Assembly: GCA_025465385.1 (NCBI GenBank)
Contig: JAODNG010000414.1
Coordinates: 1 to 23,610 of the forward strand
Direction of reading: 5' to 3'
Length of the DNA: 23,610 nucleotides
DNA from: Pseudonocardiales bacterium
GTDB lineage: Bacteria > Actinomycetota > Actinomycetes > Mycobacteriales > Pseudonocardiaceae
Both the position numbers and the translations under genes were made by a program. Shown here piece after piece: positions 7,624 to 15,183 of the stretch. A model generated the notes under the pieces. The model did not search any database. It worked only from the letters and a program-made list of their open reading frames with translations, and was not told the DNA's origin. How positions within the stretch are numbered: the first letter of the stretch is position 1; every line of letters starts with the position of its first letter.

Positions 7624-8608
7624 CCCGCCTTCGCGGGCGATGGTGACCGGGGGGGCGGGCTTCATCGGTTCGCACGTCGTCGACGCGCTGGTGAATGAGG
7701 GCGCCGACGTGCTGGTCGTCGATGACCTCAGCGGGGGCACGGGGTCCCATCTGGACGGCGCATTGGGACGCGGCGCGAAGCTGGTTGAGCTCGATGTCCG
7801 CGACGGTGCCGCCGTCGACGAGGTGTTCCGCTCCTTCCGACCGGAGGTCGTGTTCCACCTCGCGGCACAGATCGACGTGCGGGTCTCGATGGAAGAGCCG
7901 GCCCGTGATGCCGCGGTCAACGTGCTCGGATCGGTAAATGTGTTCGCCGCCGCACACGCTGCCGACGCGCGCAGGGTGGTGAACACCTCCACCGGTGGCG
8001 CGATCTACGGTGCGACCGAGGTAGTGCCCACTTCGGAGGATGTGGCGCCGAACCCGATCTCTGCTTACGGCTTGAGCAAGCTCACCGCAGAGAATTACGC
8101 ACGCTGGTTTGGCCGGATGCGCGGGCTGGACGTGGTGACATTGCGGTACGGCAATGTCTATGGCCCGCGGCAGGATCCTCGCGGTGATGCCGGTGTCATC
8201 GCGATCTTTTGTAACCGGGCGCTGACCGGGCGCCGGCCGGTCGTCTACGGCGACGGGCGGCAGACCCGCGACTACGTCTTCGTCAGCGATATCGTGGCAG
8301 CCAATCTGGCGGCGGCCAGTGCCCGGAAGCCGGCCCACGGCGAGTACAACATCGGCACCGGCACGGAGATCAGCGTGCTGGAACTCGCCGCGGCCGTCGC
8401 GGCGGCGGCAGGCGTCGACCCCGCGGCATTCGAGCCGGAGTTCAGCCCGGGCCGTCATGGCGAGCTGACCCGCAGCTGCCTCGACGTCAGCCGCGCTCGC
8501 CGCGACCTCGGCCTATCACCACCGATACCGCTAGCCGAAGGACTGGCCCGCACCCTTGAGGCGCTAGCGCAAGGCGAACGGTGGGGGCGACGCGGTGCGT
8601 CGGATTGA
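7613..8608 (+). CDS. NAD-dependent epimerase, UDP-glucose 4-epimerase-like
   Basis: Start taken at TTG 7613 (331 aa), which overlaps the end of the regulator gene by 11 bases. The ATG at 7640 would remove most of beta-strand 1, since the motif VTGGAGFIGSHVV begins at once; this makes the upstream TTG more plausible despite its rarity. NAD-binding GGAGFIGSH is at 13-21, VVDDLSGG follows beta-2, the catalytic pair is Y152 and K156 (AYGLSKLTAE), LRYGNVYGPRQDP is the typical substrate loop, and the C-terminus RHGELTRSCLDVSRARRDLG is characteristic of actinobacterial GalE-like enzymes. It probably interconverts UDP-Glc/UDP-Gal or the N-acetyl forms. Its last 45 bases overlap the 3' end of the opposing glycosyltransferase gene. 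Confidence 0.88.
   Translation: MPTDPPSRAMVTGGAGFIGSHVVDALVNEGADVLVVDDLSGGTGSHLDGALGRGAKLVELDVRDGAAVDEVFRSFRPEVVFHLAAQIDVRVSMEEPARDAAVNVLGSVNVFAAAHAADARRVVNTSTGGAIYGATEVVPTSEDVAPNPISAYGLSKLTAENYARWFGRMRGLDVVTLRYGNVYGPRQDPRGDAGVIAIFCNRALTGRRPVVYGDGRQTRDYVFVSDIVAANLAAASARKPAHGEYNIGTGTEISVLELAAAVAAAAGVDPAAFEPEFSPGRHGELTRSCLDVSRARRDLGLSPPIPLAEGLARTLEALAQGERWGRRGASD
7624..7637 (+). other. Small GC hairpin at the regulator/epimerase junction
   Basis: CCCGC (7624-7628) pairs with GCGGG (7633-7637) around a CTTC loop. It lies right after the regulator stop and just upstream of the in-frame ATG at 7640, inside the coding frame if TTG 7613 is used. It could modulate translation or mark an mRNA processing point; no U-tract follows. 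Confidence 0.4.
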
Positions 8609-9535
8609 GATGCCCATGGTCTCGATCATGTCGTCGACGGTGATGGCTTGCGCGTCGCGGTGCATGGCCAGGCCTCGGCGGGCGAGTTCGGTGGCCAGTT
8701 GGTGCTGGTGGTCGTCGACCTGTTCGCCGCGGGCGCTGTCCCGGGTAGCCAGGATCGGGTAGCGCCCGGCGTTGAGCGCGGCCAGCGCCGAACCCGTGCC
8801 GGCATGGCTGATCACGAGGTCCGCCTTGCCCTGGGCGGCGCCCAGCTCGGCCGCGGGCAACGCCGGCGTGGCACGGATGGGCAGATCGTCCACCGGGGTG
8901 TCCCCGGTCTGCCACAGCACTTCCACCGGCAACCCGGTGGCCTGCGCCAGCGCACCGTCGGCTGCCAGCAGCGGCGCGAGGTGCTCGAAGAGCCGGCGGA
9001 ACGGGTACTGGGTCGCGGCGCCCACCGTCACCACCACCCGCAGCACCGCATCGGGCACCCGCGTCACAGCGGCGCTCTGATAACCGTCGAACACGCTGCC
9101 GGCGTAACTCCAGCGCTGGTCCGCCCAGCTCTGGTACTGGGTGTAGGTACGAACCCGGGGAACCCACTGCAGCACGCGGCCGGTCACAGACGGTCCGCTC
9201 ACCCGCGTGGCGCTTTCGATGTAGTGGCATTCCACGCCGCAGGCGGCCAAGTAGGGCAGGTAACCCAGCGCGATCCCGGACCCCGTCGACACCGCCCTGG
9301 TCACTTTGCGATGCTCCAGCAGCCGGCGCGCATCAGGAATGCAGCGAAGAACGTCGGGCACGTTGCGTACCCCGACATAGGGCACGAACTCCACGTCCCG
9401 ATCCGCCAGCATCGACCGGCTCTGCTCATTGGCATGGGTAACCCACACCGCATCGCCGTTGGGCGGGATCCGGCTCGCCAGGCTGTCGAGCTGGGTCAGA
9501 TGCCCACCTGTCGTGGCAACAAACAGCGTGGTCAT
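8564..9535 (-). CDS. Alg14-Alg13 fusion glycosyltransferase (GT28-like)
   Basis: 323 aa, ATG at 9535-9533, preceded by GAGG at 4 bases. The N-terminal half has VATTGGHLTQLDSLA, the glycine loop of Alg14, and STGSGIALGYLPYLAACG with HYIESATRVSGPS. The C-terminal half is Alg13/MurG-like, with VVVTVGAATQYPF, KADLVISHAGTGSALAAL and EQVDDHQHQLATELA, the UDP-sugar binding region. In eukaryotes and in bacterial PssD/PssE or EpsE/F pairs these halves are usually separate proteins; here they are one chain. The enzyme should add a UDP-linked hexose, glucuronic acid or GlcNAc to a lipid-linked sugar at the inner membrane face. It is convergent with the epimerase gene (45-base overlap) and divergent from the FemAB-like gene. 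Confidence 0.88.
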   Translation of the reverse strand: MTTLFVATTGGHLTQLDSLASRIPPNGDAVWVTHANEQSRSMLADRDVEFVPYVGVRNVPDVLRCIPDARRLLEHRKVTRAVSTGSGIALGYLPYLAACGVECHYIESATRVSGPSVTGRVLQWVPRVRTYTQYQSWADQRWSYAGSVFDGYQSAAVTRVPDAVLRVVVTVGAATQYPFRRLFEHLAPLLAADGALAQATGLPVEVLWQTGDTPVDDLPIRATPALPAAELGAAQGKADLVISHAGTGSALAALNAGRYPILATRDSARGEQVDDHQHQLATELARRGLAMHRDAQAITVDDMIETMGISIRRTASPPPFALR

Positions 9536-9564
9536 GAGTCCTCACCCCTGTTCAGCCCGGCTCA

Positions 9565-9570
9565 ACAATA
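9565..9570 (-). promoter_or_regulatory. Candidate -10 box for the Alg14-13 gene
   Basis: On the minus strand this reads TATTGT (TANNNT form), about 30 bases before the ATG, leaving a short leader that includes the GAGG ribosome site. No convincing -35 is seen. Confidence 0.35.
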
Positions 9571-9607
9571 TGCACTCACCGCGACGACCCGCTTCCAGCG
9601 CGTCACA

Positions 9608-9635
9608 TTCACCCTACCCCAACAGCGGGTACCGT
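9608..9635 (+). promoter_or_regulatory. Candidate promoter giving a leaderless FemAB-like mRNA
   Basis: TTCACC (9608-9613), a 16-base spacer and TACCGT (9630-9635, TANNNT form) end 7 bases before GTG 9643. That is the usual -10 to transcription-start distance, so transcription could begin on the start codon itself. There is no Shine-Dalgarno sequence before GTG 9643, which agrees with leaderless translation as known in actinobacteria. Confidence 0.5.
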
Positions 9636-9642
9636 CGCGTCC

Positions 9643-10701
9643 GTGAATGCGCCCGCAGCTCAACCGGAGACCGTAGTCACCGATCCGCGCAGCGACCCCC
9701 GCTGGCGTCAACTCGCCCTCGGGCCCCATGGAAGCGTGTTCACCTCGCCACCGTGGATCGACGCGGTATGCGCGACCTACGGCTTCACCCCTGCCAGCGC
9801 TATCCGGCTCGACTGGGACGGGCAACCGCGGGCGGGACTGGCCTGGGTCCCGATCAGCGACATCCGCGGCGACCGGTTGTCGAGCCTGCCGTTCTCCGAC
9901 CGGGCAGATCCGCTCACCGATGACCAGGGCGATTGGAAAGCCCTTGTGGACGGGATCATCACCGCCGCTGCTCCGCTGAGCCTGCGGTGCTTTGACACCG
10001 CCGTACCCGCCGGCGATCCCCGCTTCGGGCGGGTCGCCGCGGCGGCGTGGCACGGTACGCCGCTGGACGGTGGCGTCGAGGAGATCCGGCGGCGGCTGTC
10101 CCAGCACGCCCGGCGCAACATCGTGATCTCGGAGCGCGAAGGGGTCCAGGTGCAGGCGCACACCGGCCGGGACGCCGTGCACCGATTCCACGGGTTGCAC
10201 GTCGGGCTGCGCAAGCGCAAGTACCGGCTGCTCGCCCAGCCCGTCGAACTGTTCGATCACATCTGGGAGGCATTCGCCCCCGACGATGCGATCGTGACGA
10301 TGCTCGCCCACGCCGGTGACGAACTGATCGCCGGTGCGGTCTTCCTGGCGTGGGGGGACGCGCTGTACTACAAGTTCGGGGCGTCGCGGCACGAACACCT
10401 GCCGCTGCGCCCGAACGACGCGATCTTCTGGGCCGGGATCCGCTGGGGAGTGCAGCACGGAGCCGGACTGGTCGACTGGGGCCTGTCCGACCTCGATCAG
10501 CCGGGGCTGATCGCCTACAAGCGCAAGTGGGCGACCGAACAGCGACAGATTGTTACCCTGCGCGCTGGCGGTGAACACGCCCGCAGCAGCTCCCAGGCAA
10601 GCGCGATGCTCGGCGAGCTCACCCGGTTGCTCACCGACGACTCGGTGCCCGATGAGGTGACCAGCCAGGCGGGAGCGCTGCTGTACCGCTACTTCTGCTG
10701 A
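9643..10701 (+). CDS. FemAB/GNAT-like (Acetyltransf_6) acyl or aminoacyl transferase
   Basis: 352 aa from GTG 9643. The N-terminal region has the FemAB-like opening GSVFTSPPWIDAVCATYGF, then LSQHARRNIVISEREGVQV. The C-terminal GNAT-like fold contains MLAHAGDELIAGAVFLAWGD, YYKFGASRHEH, LRPNDAIFWAGIRWG and LIAYKRKWATEQRQ. This pattern marks the FemAB-related acetyltransferase group found in peptidoglycan bridge synthesis and in several exopolysaccharide loci. No signal or membrane segment is seen, so it is cytoplasmic. By position among polysaccharide genes it may decorate an amino sugar or lipid-linked intermediate with an acyl or aminoacyl group. It lies alone on the plus strand between two minus-strand genes, which implies its own promoter. 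Its last 13 bases overlap the opposing membrane protein gene. Confidence 0.85.
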   Translation: MNAPAAQPETVVTDPRSDPRWRQLALGPHGSVFTSPPWIDAVCATYGFTPASAIRLDWDGQPRAGLAWVPISDIRGDRLSSLPFSDRADPLTDDQGDWKALVDGIITAAAPLSLRCFDTAVPAGDPRFGRVAAAAWHGTPLDGGVEEIRRRLSQHARRNIVISEREGVQVQAHTGRDAVHRFHGLHVGLRKRKYRLLAQPVELFDHIWEAFAPDDAIVTMLAHAGDELIAGAVFLAWGDALYYKFGASRHEHLPLRPNDAIFWAGIRWGVQHGAGLVDWGLSDLDQPGLIAYKRKWATEQRQIVTLRAGGEHARSSSQASAMLGELTRLLTDDSVPDEVTSQAGALLYRYFC

Positions 10702-11357
10702 GCCAGGATGCTGGGCTGTTTCCCGGGCACGCGACCGGGTTGCTGTCCGGACCGTGGCGCGGGCACTCGGGCGCCCCGTTTTTCAGGCCGTTGTGCCAGC
10801 GCCTGATCGGGCTCTGTGCTGGCCTGTTTCGCTGGCCGGCGACCGGCTGGCGCGACCGCCCGGCCGCGGGGTGTCTTCCCCCACGGCTTGACCACCGAGA
10901 GCCCGGTCGCCGCGAGTAGCAGGACCAACGCCAGCGCCCTCGCGATCAGCGTCTGTATCCCGGCGGGCTCACCACCGCCGGCGACGAGTGAAGGTAACTG
11001 CGGTAGCAGGAATGCCAACCCTGCCGCGGTCAATGCGCCGGCGATGCCGCACTTGGCGAGCACCCACCAGTACCGGCCCAGGCCCCACGGGGTGGACAGC
11101 GCCAGCACCAGCCCGCTGGTCAGCGAGGCGAAGACCACCGGTATCAGCACCCAGCATGCGATCACGGCCATCGCGGCGCCGATCCCAGCCCGCATTGCCG
11201 CGTTAGCGGTGGATAGTCCAGCTACCTCCAGCGCCACCAATGCGCCGTCGAGTCCAAGCCAGCCGACCGACATCGCGACATGGATTGTGAGCACGGCTGC
11301 TCGAGCCCTGCGCGATAGTCGTGGGATCGTAAAAATCGTCGCTGCTATGGCCGTCAC
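10689..11357 (-). CDS. Small integral membrane protein of unknown function
   Basis: 222 aa, GTG at 11357-11355 preceded by GGGGGGAG at about 5 bases. Four hydrophobic segments are visible: near residues 20-48 (LTIHVAMSVGWLGLDGALVAL), 58-85 (AAMAVIACWVLIPVVFASL), about 98-120 and 135-150. The opening HVAMSVGWLGLD recalls DUF2269-like actinobacterial membrane proteins; this is recollection of family appearance only. The last 70 residues form a hydrophilic tail rich in Pro, Arg, Gln and Ala (starting KPWGKTPRGRAV), probably cytoplasmic and disordered. It follows the short sugar transferase gene by 36 bases on the same strand and is likely the last gene of the minus-strand unit. A role in polysaccharide assembly is suggested only by position. 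Confidence 0.75.
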   Translation of the reverse strand: MTAIAATIFTIPRLSRRARAAVLTIHVAMSVGWLGLDGALVALEVAGLSTANAAMRAGIGAAMAVIACWVLIPVVFASLTSGLVLALSTPWGLGRYWWVLAKCGIAGALTAAGLAFLLPQLPSLVAGGGEPAGIQTLIARALALVLLLAATGLSVVKPWGKTPRGRAVAPAGRRPAKQASTEPDQALAQRPEKRGARVPAPRSGQQPGRVPGKQPSILAQQK

Positions 11358-11393
11358 GGCTGCTCCCCCCAGCTGCCAAAAGACGATCTTTAG

Positions 11394-12050
11394 TTAACGA
11401 GCGCCGTGCCCCCGCAGCAGCGTCGGAACGGTTCGCAACAAGATCATGAGATCAGTCCAGAAACTCCAACTGCGCACATAAGCCAAATCGAGTTCAAGCA
11501 TCTCCAGCGTGCCCATGGTGCTGCGCCCGCTGACCTGCCAGAGCCCGGTGAGACCGGGCGGGACGTCGAAGCGCTGGGCGAACTTGGCTGGAAACATCTC
11601 CGCTTCCCAGTCCAAGCACGGACGCGGCCCGACCAACGACATCTGCCCCAGCAGAACGTTCAGCAGCTGAGGAAGCTCGTCGAGGCTGGTGCGTCGCAAG
11701 ATCGTGCCGACCCGGGTCACCCGCGGATCGCTGTCGATCTTCCAGCTACCGCCGACGGACGTGTCCTCGCCCCGTAACTCGCGAGCGATGAGCTCGCGGT
11801 GCTGCGAGTCGGAGCAGCCCACCCGCATGGTGCGGAACTTGTACATCGTGAACGGTCGGCCCCCCCGGCCTATCCGCTGCTGACGATAAAAGGCTTGCCC
11901 GGGGCTCCCCATCCTGATCATCAGCGCGATGATCAGCATGGGGATCACCAGCACCGTTAACGCGATCACCACCACCACCAGATCGACGGTGCGCCGCGCA
12001 ATCGGTTCCCACCGGGCTGGCAAACGTGCCTGTTCAATGCCGCTGGACAC
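11394..12050 (-). CDS. Sugar-1-phosphate transferase, short monotopic form (PglC/WcaJ C-terminal type)
   Basis: 218 aa, GTG at 12050-12048. It consists of one re-entrant membrane helix (about 22-45) plus the catalytic domain: YRQQRIGRGGRPF, MYKFRTMRVG (69-78), the catalytic Asp-Glu in TSLDELPQLLNVL (D124, E125), QMSLVGPRP (136-144), and the C-terminal GLTGLWQVSGRS. All signature residues of the family are present. It transfers a hexose-1-phosphate to a polyprenyl phosphate. The locus thus has two initiating transferases, this short one and the long one at 831-2240, which differ in their membrane parts and catalytic surroundings. Its start overlaps the end of the Wzy/ligase-like gene by 17 bases. 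Confidence 0.93.
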   Translation of the reverse strand: MSSGIEQARLPARWEPIARRTVDLVVVVIALTVLVIPMLIIALMIRMGSPGQAFYRQQRIGRGGRPFTMYKFRTMRVGCSDSQHRELIARELRGEDTSVGGSWKIDSDPRVTRVGTILRRTSLDELPQLLNVLLGQMSLVGPRPCLDWEAEMFPAKFAQRFDVPPGLTGLWQVSGRSTMGTLEMLELDLAYVRSWSFWTDLMILLRTVPTLLRGHGAR

Positions 12051-13551
12051 TAAGCCTCCCCGTCGTCATTCCTAACAGCACGAACAGCAAGTCGCCGGAA
12101 CCTCGGAACGTCAGATGCGGATCGAGGACGGTGAGGATGACCACGAACCACCAGGAAACCCAGAGCGCTGAGGCCGCCGCGGACAGCGCACGAGGCGGAC
12201 CGTCCGAGGGGTCGTCCGACTGGGCGATCAGCTTGCCGGTTCTGCGCAGCACCACGACCGACAGCCACCCGAACGCGATCAGCAGCGGGATCCCGCCGAT
12301 CCAGAGCAAGTTGAGGTAGCCGCTTTCCAGGTAGATGACATCGCGCCACCTCTCCGGTGCCGGCAGCACCGAGTTGGGCGAGACCCCCAGCAGGACGTTG
12401 ACGAAGCCGAACCGCGGTAGGTAGAAAGTGGACAGGTTGCTCCAGCGGCCGATCCAGCTGCGCGGCACGCCGAACTCGCCGAACCCCTGCAACCGGCCGA
12501 TCAACGCCGGCGCGCCAACTGCGAGCGCGACCGGGACCAGCCACAGAAGACGAAGCGACTTGCGGCGCACGATGCTGAAGCGCCACAGGATGACCCCGCC
12601 CGCGACCACCGCGGAGATCCAGGTGGAGAACTGGCCAGTGGCGAGAACACCCGCACCGAGTAGCACTCCCAACGCGAGCCGCTCCCGACGGTCCAACAGC
12701 CCCCGCATCCCGCAGCAAATCACCAAGGTCAAACAGATAACGAGGTAGTCACCGGTGGCCAGCGGTGAGCCGAGCGTTGTAGTGCCCCGCTCGGCGAGTG
12801 CTGCGGCGTTGCTGTCGGGCGTCCAGACGGCTTGCAGAATCGAGACGACGGGACCGAAGTGCAGGGTCTGCAGGATTGCGATCACCGCGACCACTGCTCC
12901 CGGCCAGATGATCAGCCGGAAGCAGCGCACCAGCTGGCCTTCAGTGCTGACACTGAAGCGAACCAGCAGGTAGATGGCAACGAGTTTGCAAACCGGCAGT
13001 ACCGCGGCCAGATCGGAGGTCAGTGGCGTGTGCCCGCGCAGCATCATGGACAGCAGCGGCCACGCCGTTGACATCAACAGGAAAAAACCGAGTGGTATAT
13101 CGAGTTGGTCCAGCCGCAGTGGCACCCGCTCGCCCGGGCGCCATCGAATAAAACCGCCGACCAGGGCCCCAGCGATCAGTACGACCAGTAGCGCCTCGTT
13201 GGGGCGCACCAACGGGAGCAGGTTGCCCCGGTCGATGCCTGCGATCAGGGGCAGTGTGCCTAGATAGGCGTAGGTCGCAAAGGCGGGCCGGTAGGCCGCC
13301 GCGGCGAACACACCGACCAGGACCAGCACCCCGATGGCAGCCAGCGCGATCAGCGGCCCGACCGCCACCGCGAGGATCCCGCCCGCCACGGCGCACCCGG
13401 CGGCTCCCAGCCCCAGCCAGCGGCTGCTTGCAGGTGTTGGCGGGCTCTGACCGCGCGTCGGAACCGGGCTGGACCCGCCTTCGGCGGGCGACGGACTGCC
13501 CCCGCCGGAGGCGGAAGATCGACCAGAGCTGGGCGGGAGGGTTCGGGTCAT
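12034..13551 (-). CDS. O-antigen ligase/Wzy polymerase-like membrane protein
   Basis: 505 aa from ATG 13551-13549, which overlaps the flippase stop (ATGA); the longer open frame upstream is inside the flippase gene. A Pro/Ser/Gly-rich N-terminal tail of about 45 residues precedes about 10-12 membrane segments from residue 47 on. The long external loop of Wzy/WaaL proteins is probably the stretch near 340-400, between the segments LLWLVPVALAVG and GYLNLLWIGGIP; it includes FGVNVLLG-type sequence (FGFVNVLLGVSPNSVLP). Other typical pieces are RPNEALLVVLIAGAL, LGSPLATGDYLVICL and FSTWISAVVAGGV. These match Wzy_C/O-antigen ligase-type topology, though sequence conservation in the family is weak. 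It would polymerise or ligate flipped repeat units on the outer face of the membrane. Its position between flippase and transferase supports that role. Confidence 0.85.
   Translation of the reverse strand: MTRTLPPSSGRSSASGGGSPSPAEGGSSPVPTRGQSPPTPASSRWLGLGAAGCAVAGGILAVAVGPLIALAAIGVLVLVGVFAAAAYRPAFATYAYLGTLPLIAGIDRGNLLPLVRPNEALLVVLIAGALVGGFIRWRPGERVPLRLDQLDIPLGFFLLMSTAWPLLSMMLRGHTPLTSDLAAVLPVCKLVAIYLLVRFSVSTEGQLVRCFRLIIWPGAVVAVIAILQTLHFGPVVSILQAVWTPDSNAAALAERGTTTLGSPLATGDYLVICLTLVICCGMRGLLDRRERLALGVLLGAGVLATGQFSTWISAVVAGGVILWRFSIVRRKSLRLLWLVPVALAVGAPALIGRLQGFGEFGVPRSWIGRWSNLSTFYLPRFGFVNVLLGVSPNSVLPAPERWRDVIYLESGYLNLLWIGGIPLLIAFGWLSVVVLRRTGKLIAQSDDPSDGPPRALSAAASALWVSWWFVVILTVLDPHLTFRGSGDLLFVLLGMTTGRLSVQRH
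12055..12059 (-). promoter_or_regulatory. Shine-Dalgarno for the short sugar transferase
   Basis: On the minus strand GGAGG stands 4 bases before the GTG start at 12050, inside the end of the preceding gene. It supports this start. Confidence 0.7.
13474..13514 (-). other. Two adjacent coding hairpins near the start of the Wzy-like gene
   Basis: CCCGCC/GGCGGG (13474-13479 with 13483-13488, loop TTC) and CCGCC/GGCGG (13502-13506 with 13510-13514, loop GGA) lie 38-78 bases after the start codon. They are in the part encoding the Pro/Ser-rich tail. Both are perfect stems and could slow ribosomes or reflect low-complexity GC codons. Confidence 0.4.
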
Positions 13552-15173
13552 GACCCACCACCTATCCGTCGCACCGCGACACGGAGCACCAGGACGTAAA
13601 CCCCAAGCGCCACAACACCGCCCAGGGCCAGAAGTGCGAAGTCGGCGAGCCGGTCGCCAGCCAGCCGATCTCCACCAGTGATGTGGGCCAGCCACCACAT
13701 CGTGGCGGCCACCGGCACCAACGCGAGCGTGGCCACCAGCGCAGCAGCCAACATTCCAGGTTCGAAGAAGCGCTCGGGCTGGATCGACCGGCGCAGCCGG
13801 GTCAACACCGTCGCCGCGGCCGCGAGCTCGCCGGCCAGGATGGCCGCCACCAACCAGATCAGCCGGGATCCGTCGGCGGGCAGCAGCAGCGACGCTGCTG
13901 CGGCCAACAGAATGACCCCGAACGCGACTTCGCTCGCCCGGCGCGGAATGCGGTCGTCCAGCCGGGCGAACATCGCCTGTCGGCCGATGTCGTGCACCCC
14001 GCCGACCAGCTGAGCCACCGCCACCACCCCCAGGCAGGTGGCGAGGGGTCCGATCAGCGCGGCGTGCCGCAACTCACCATTGGCGAGGATGTTCGCCGTA
14101 GGTACGGAGTTCATCGCGAGCAGCACCAGCAGCGGCAGGCTAGCGATGATGGCGTAGGACAGACCTTGCCGCCACGTCGAACCGAAAGTCGCGCCGTCCT
14201 CCTTGTGGGCGGCGTTGGCCAGCCCAGGCAGCGCCGCCATGGAAACAGCACGGGCACTGACGTAGGACAGCGAGTAGAACACGGAATAGGAAAGCTGCAC
14301 GACGAATACGCCGCCGGGCACCGAGCCGGCCAGGGCAAGCAGCACGTACATCGCCGCCGCGGGCCACGCCGCGACGCCAACCGAACGCATCAACCGGCGG
14401 CTGATCGCGCGGGCCTCGGAGTCGTGCCGCCAACCCATCGACGGCCACGTCAGTAAGCCCACCCGAGCGGCGCCGAACACCTGCAGCGCCGCATGTAGCG
14501 CGACGGCCGCCGTGCTGCCCAACCCGAGCGTAAGGACCATATCGATCGGCACGTGCTCGACGTCGAGGCCGGTTCCGTAGTACCAGCCGGCCAAGACGAC
14601 CGTCGCGATCAGGATGACGTTCTCCACGGCGGGCGCGCCGGCAGCCAATGCGAAGCGGCCGCGGGATTGCTGCGCGGCCATGCCTAGGTGCGCCGCGATG
14701 TACAGCAAAACTTGAGGTGCAACGAGCAAAACCAGCACGGTGGTGAGCCACAGACCTCGGGCCCGCGCAGCGGGATCCGGGATTCCGAAGGTCAGTGTCC
14801 AGGCCACCGCGGGAGACAGGATCATCAGCAGCGCCACCACGGCGCCGGAAACGCCCAGCAACCACCCAGCCGCCCCACCAAGGACTTCCCGGCCCCGCGC
14901 AACGCCAACGGCACCGATGGCGCGGACCACGCCGGGCACCAGCACCATCGCTAGCACTGGGCCGGCGACCATGGTGAACACCAGGTTCGGGACGACGTAA
15001 CCGGCCTGGAAGGCGTTGGCGAAGTAGGTCGGGCCCAGCACCGCTCCGATCACCAGTACCCGCAGCAGCCCGGTGGCCCTGCTGACCAGCGTCCAACCTG
15101 CAACGGTGGCCGAGTTCCGGGCTGTGGTGATAGGGGTTGGGTCCTCGATAGCTGTCACCGTTGAGGCGGCCAC
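13548..15173 (-). CDS. MurJ/Wzx-like lipid-linked oligosaccharide flippase
   Basis: 541 aa from GTG 15173-15171, preceded by GAGGG at 7 bases; an alternative GTG at 15209 adds 12 residues and overlaps the preceding gene. About 13-14 membrane segments are visible. The opening SATVAGWTLVSRATGLLRV and the stretch YVVPNLVFTMVAGPVLAMVLVPG match the MviN/MurJ (MOP superfamily) pattern. FALAAGAPAVENVILIATVV matches its helix 5-6 region. The extra cytoplasmic pseudokinase and extracellular domains known in mycobacterial MurJ are absent. Within a polysaccharide operon it most likely flips undecaprenyl-linked repeat units (Wzx function) and not lipid II, but a second MurJ cannot be excluded. Its stop overlaps the Wzy-like start (ATGA). 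Confidence 0.88.
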   Translation of the reverse strand: MAASTVTAIEDPTPITTARNSATVAGWTLVSRATGLLRVLVIGAVLGPTYFANAFQAGYVVPNLVFTMVAGPVLAMVLVPGVVRAIGAVGVARGREVLGGAAGWLLGVSGAVVALLMILSPAVAWTLTFGIPDPAARARGLWLTTVLVLLVAPQVLLYIAAHLGMAAQQSRGRFALAAGAPAVENVILIATVVLAGWYYGTGLDVEHVPIDMVLTLGLGSTAAVALHAALQVFGAARVGLLTWPSMGWRHDSEARAISRRLMRSVGVAAWPAAAMYVLLALAGSVPGGVFVVQLSYSVFYSLSYVSARAVSMAALPGLANAAHKEDGATFGSTWRQGLSYAIIASLPLLVLLAMNSVPTANILANGELRHAALIGPLATCLGVVAVAQLVGGVHDIGRQAMFARLDDRIPRRASEVAFGVILLAAAASLLLPADGSRLIWLVAAILAGELAAAATVLTRLRRSIQPERFFEPGMLAAALVATLALVPVAATMWWLAHITGGDRLAGDRLADFALLALGGVVALGVYVLVLRVAVRRIGGGS

Positions 15174-15183
15174 AACCGGGCCC

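Noticed and set aside
8648..9646. Plus-strand open frame opposite the Alg14-13 gene
   Set aside because: No recognisable fold and poor composition; the minus-strand protein matches a known family over its full length.
10703..10739. CCAG/CTGG and CCCGG/CCGGG stems as a terminator for the FemAB-like gene
   Set aside because: Stems of 4-5 bases inside the opposing coding sequence with no T-run; likely chance in GC-rich DNA.
13552..13698. N-terminal extension of the Wzy-like protein up to 13698
   Set aside because: It lies entirely within the flippase gene and reads as Arg/Trp-rich shadow; ATG 13551 overlapping the stop is typical of this operon.
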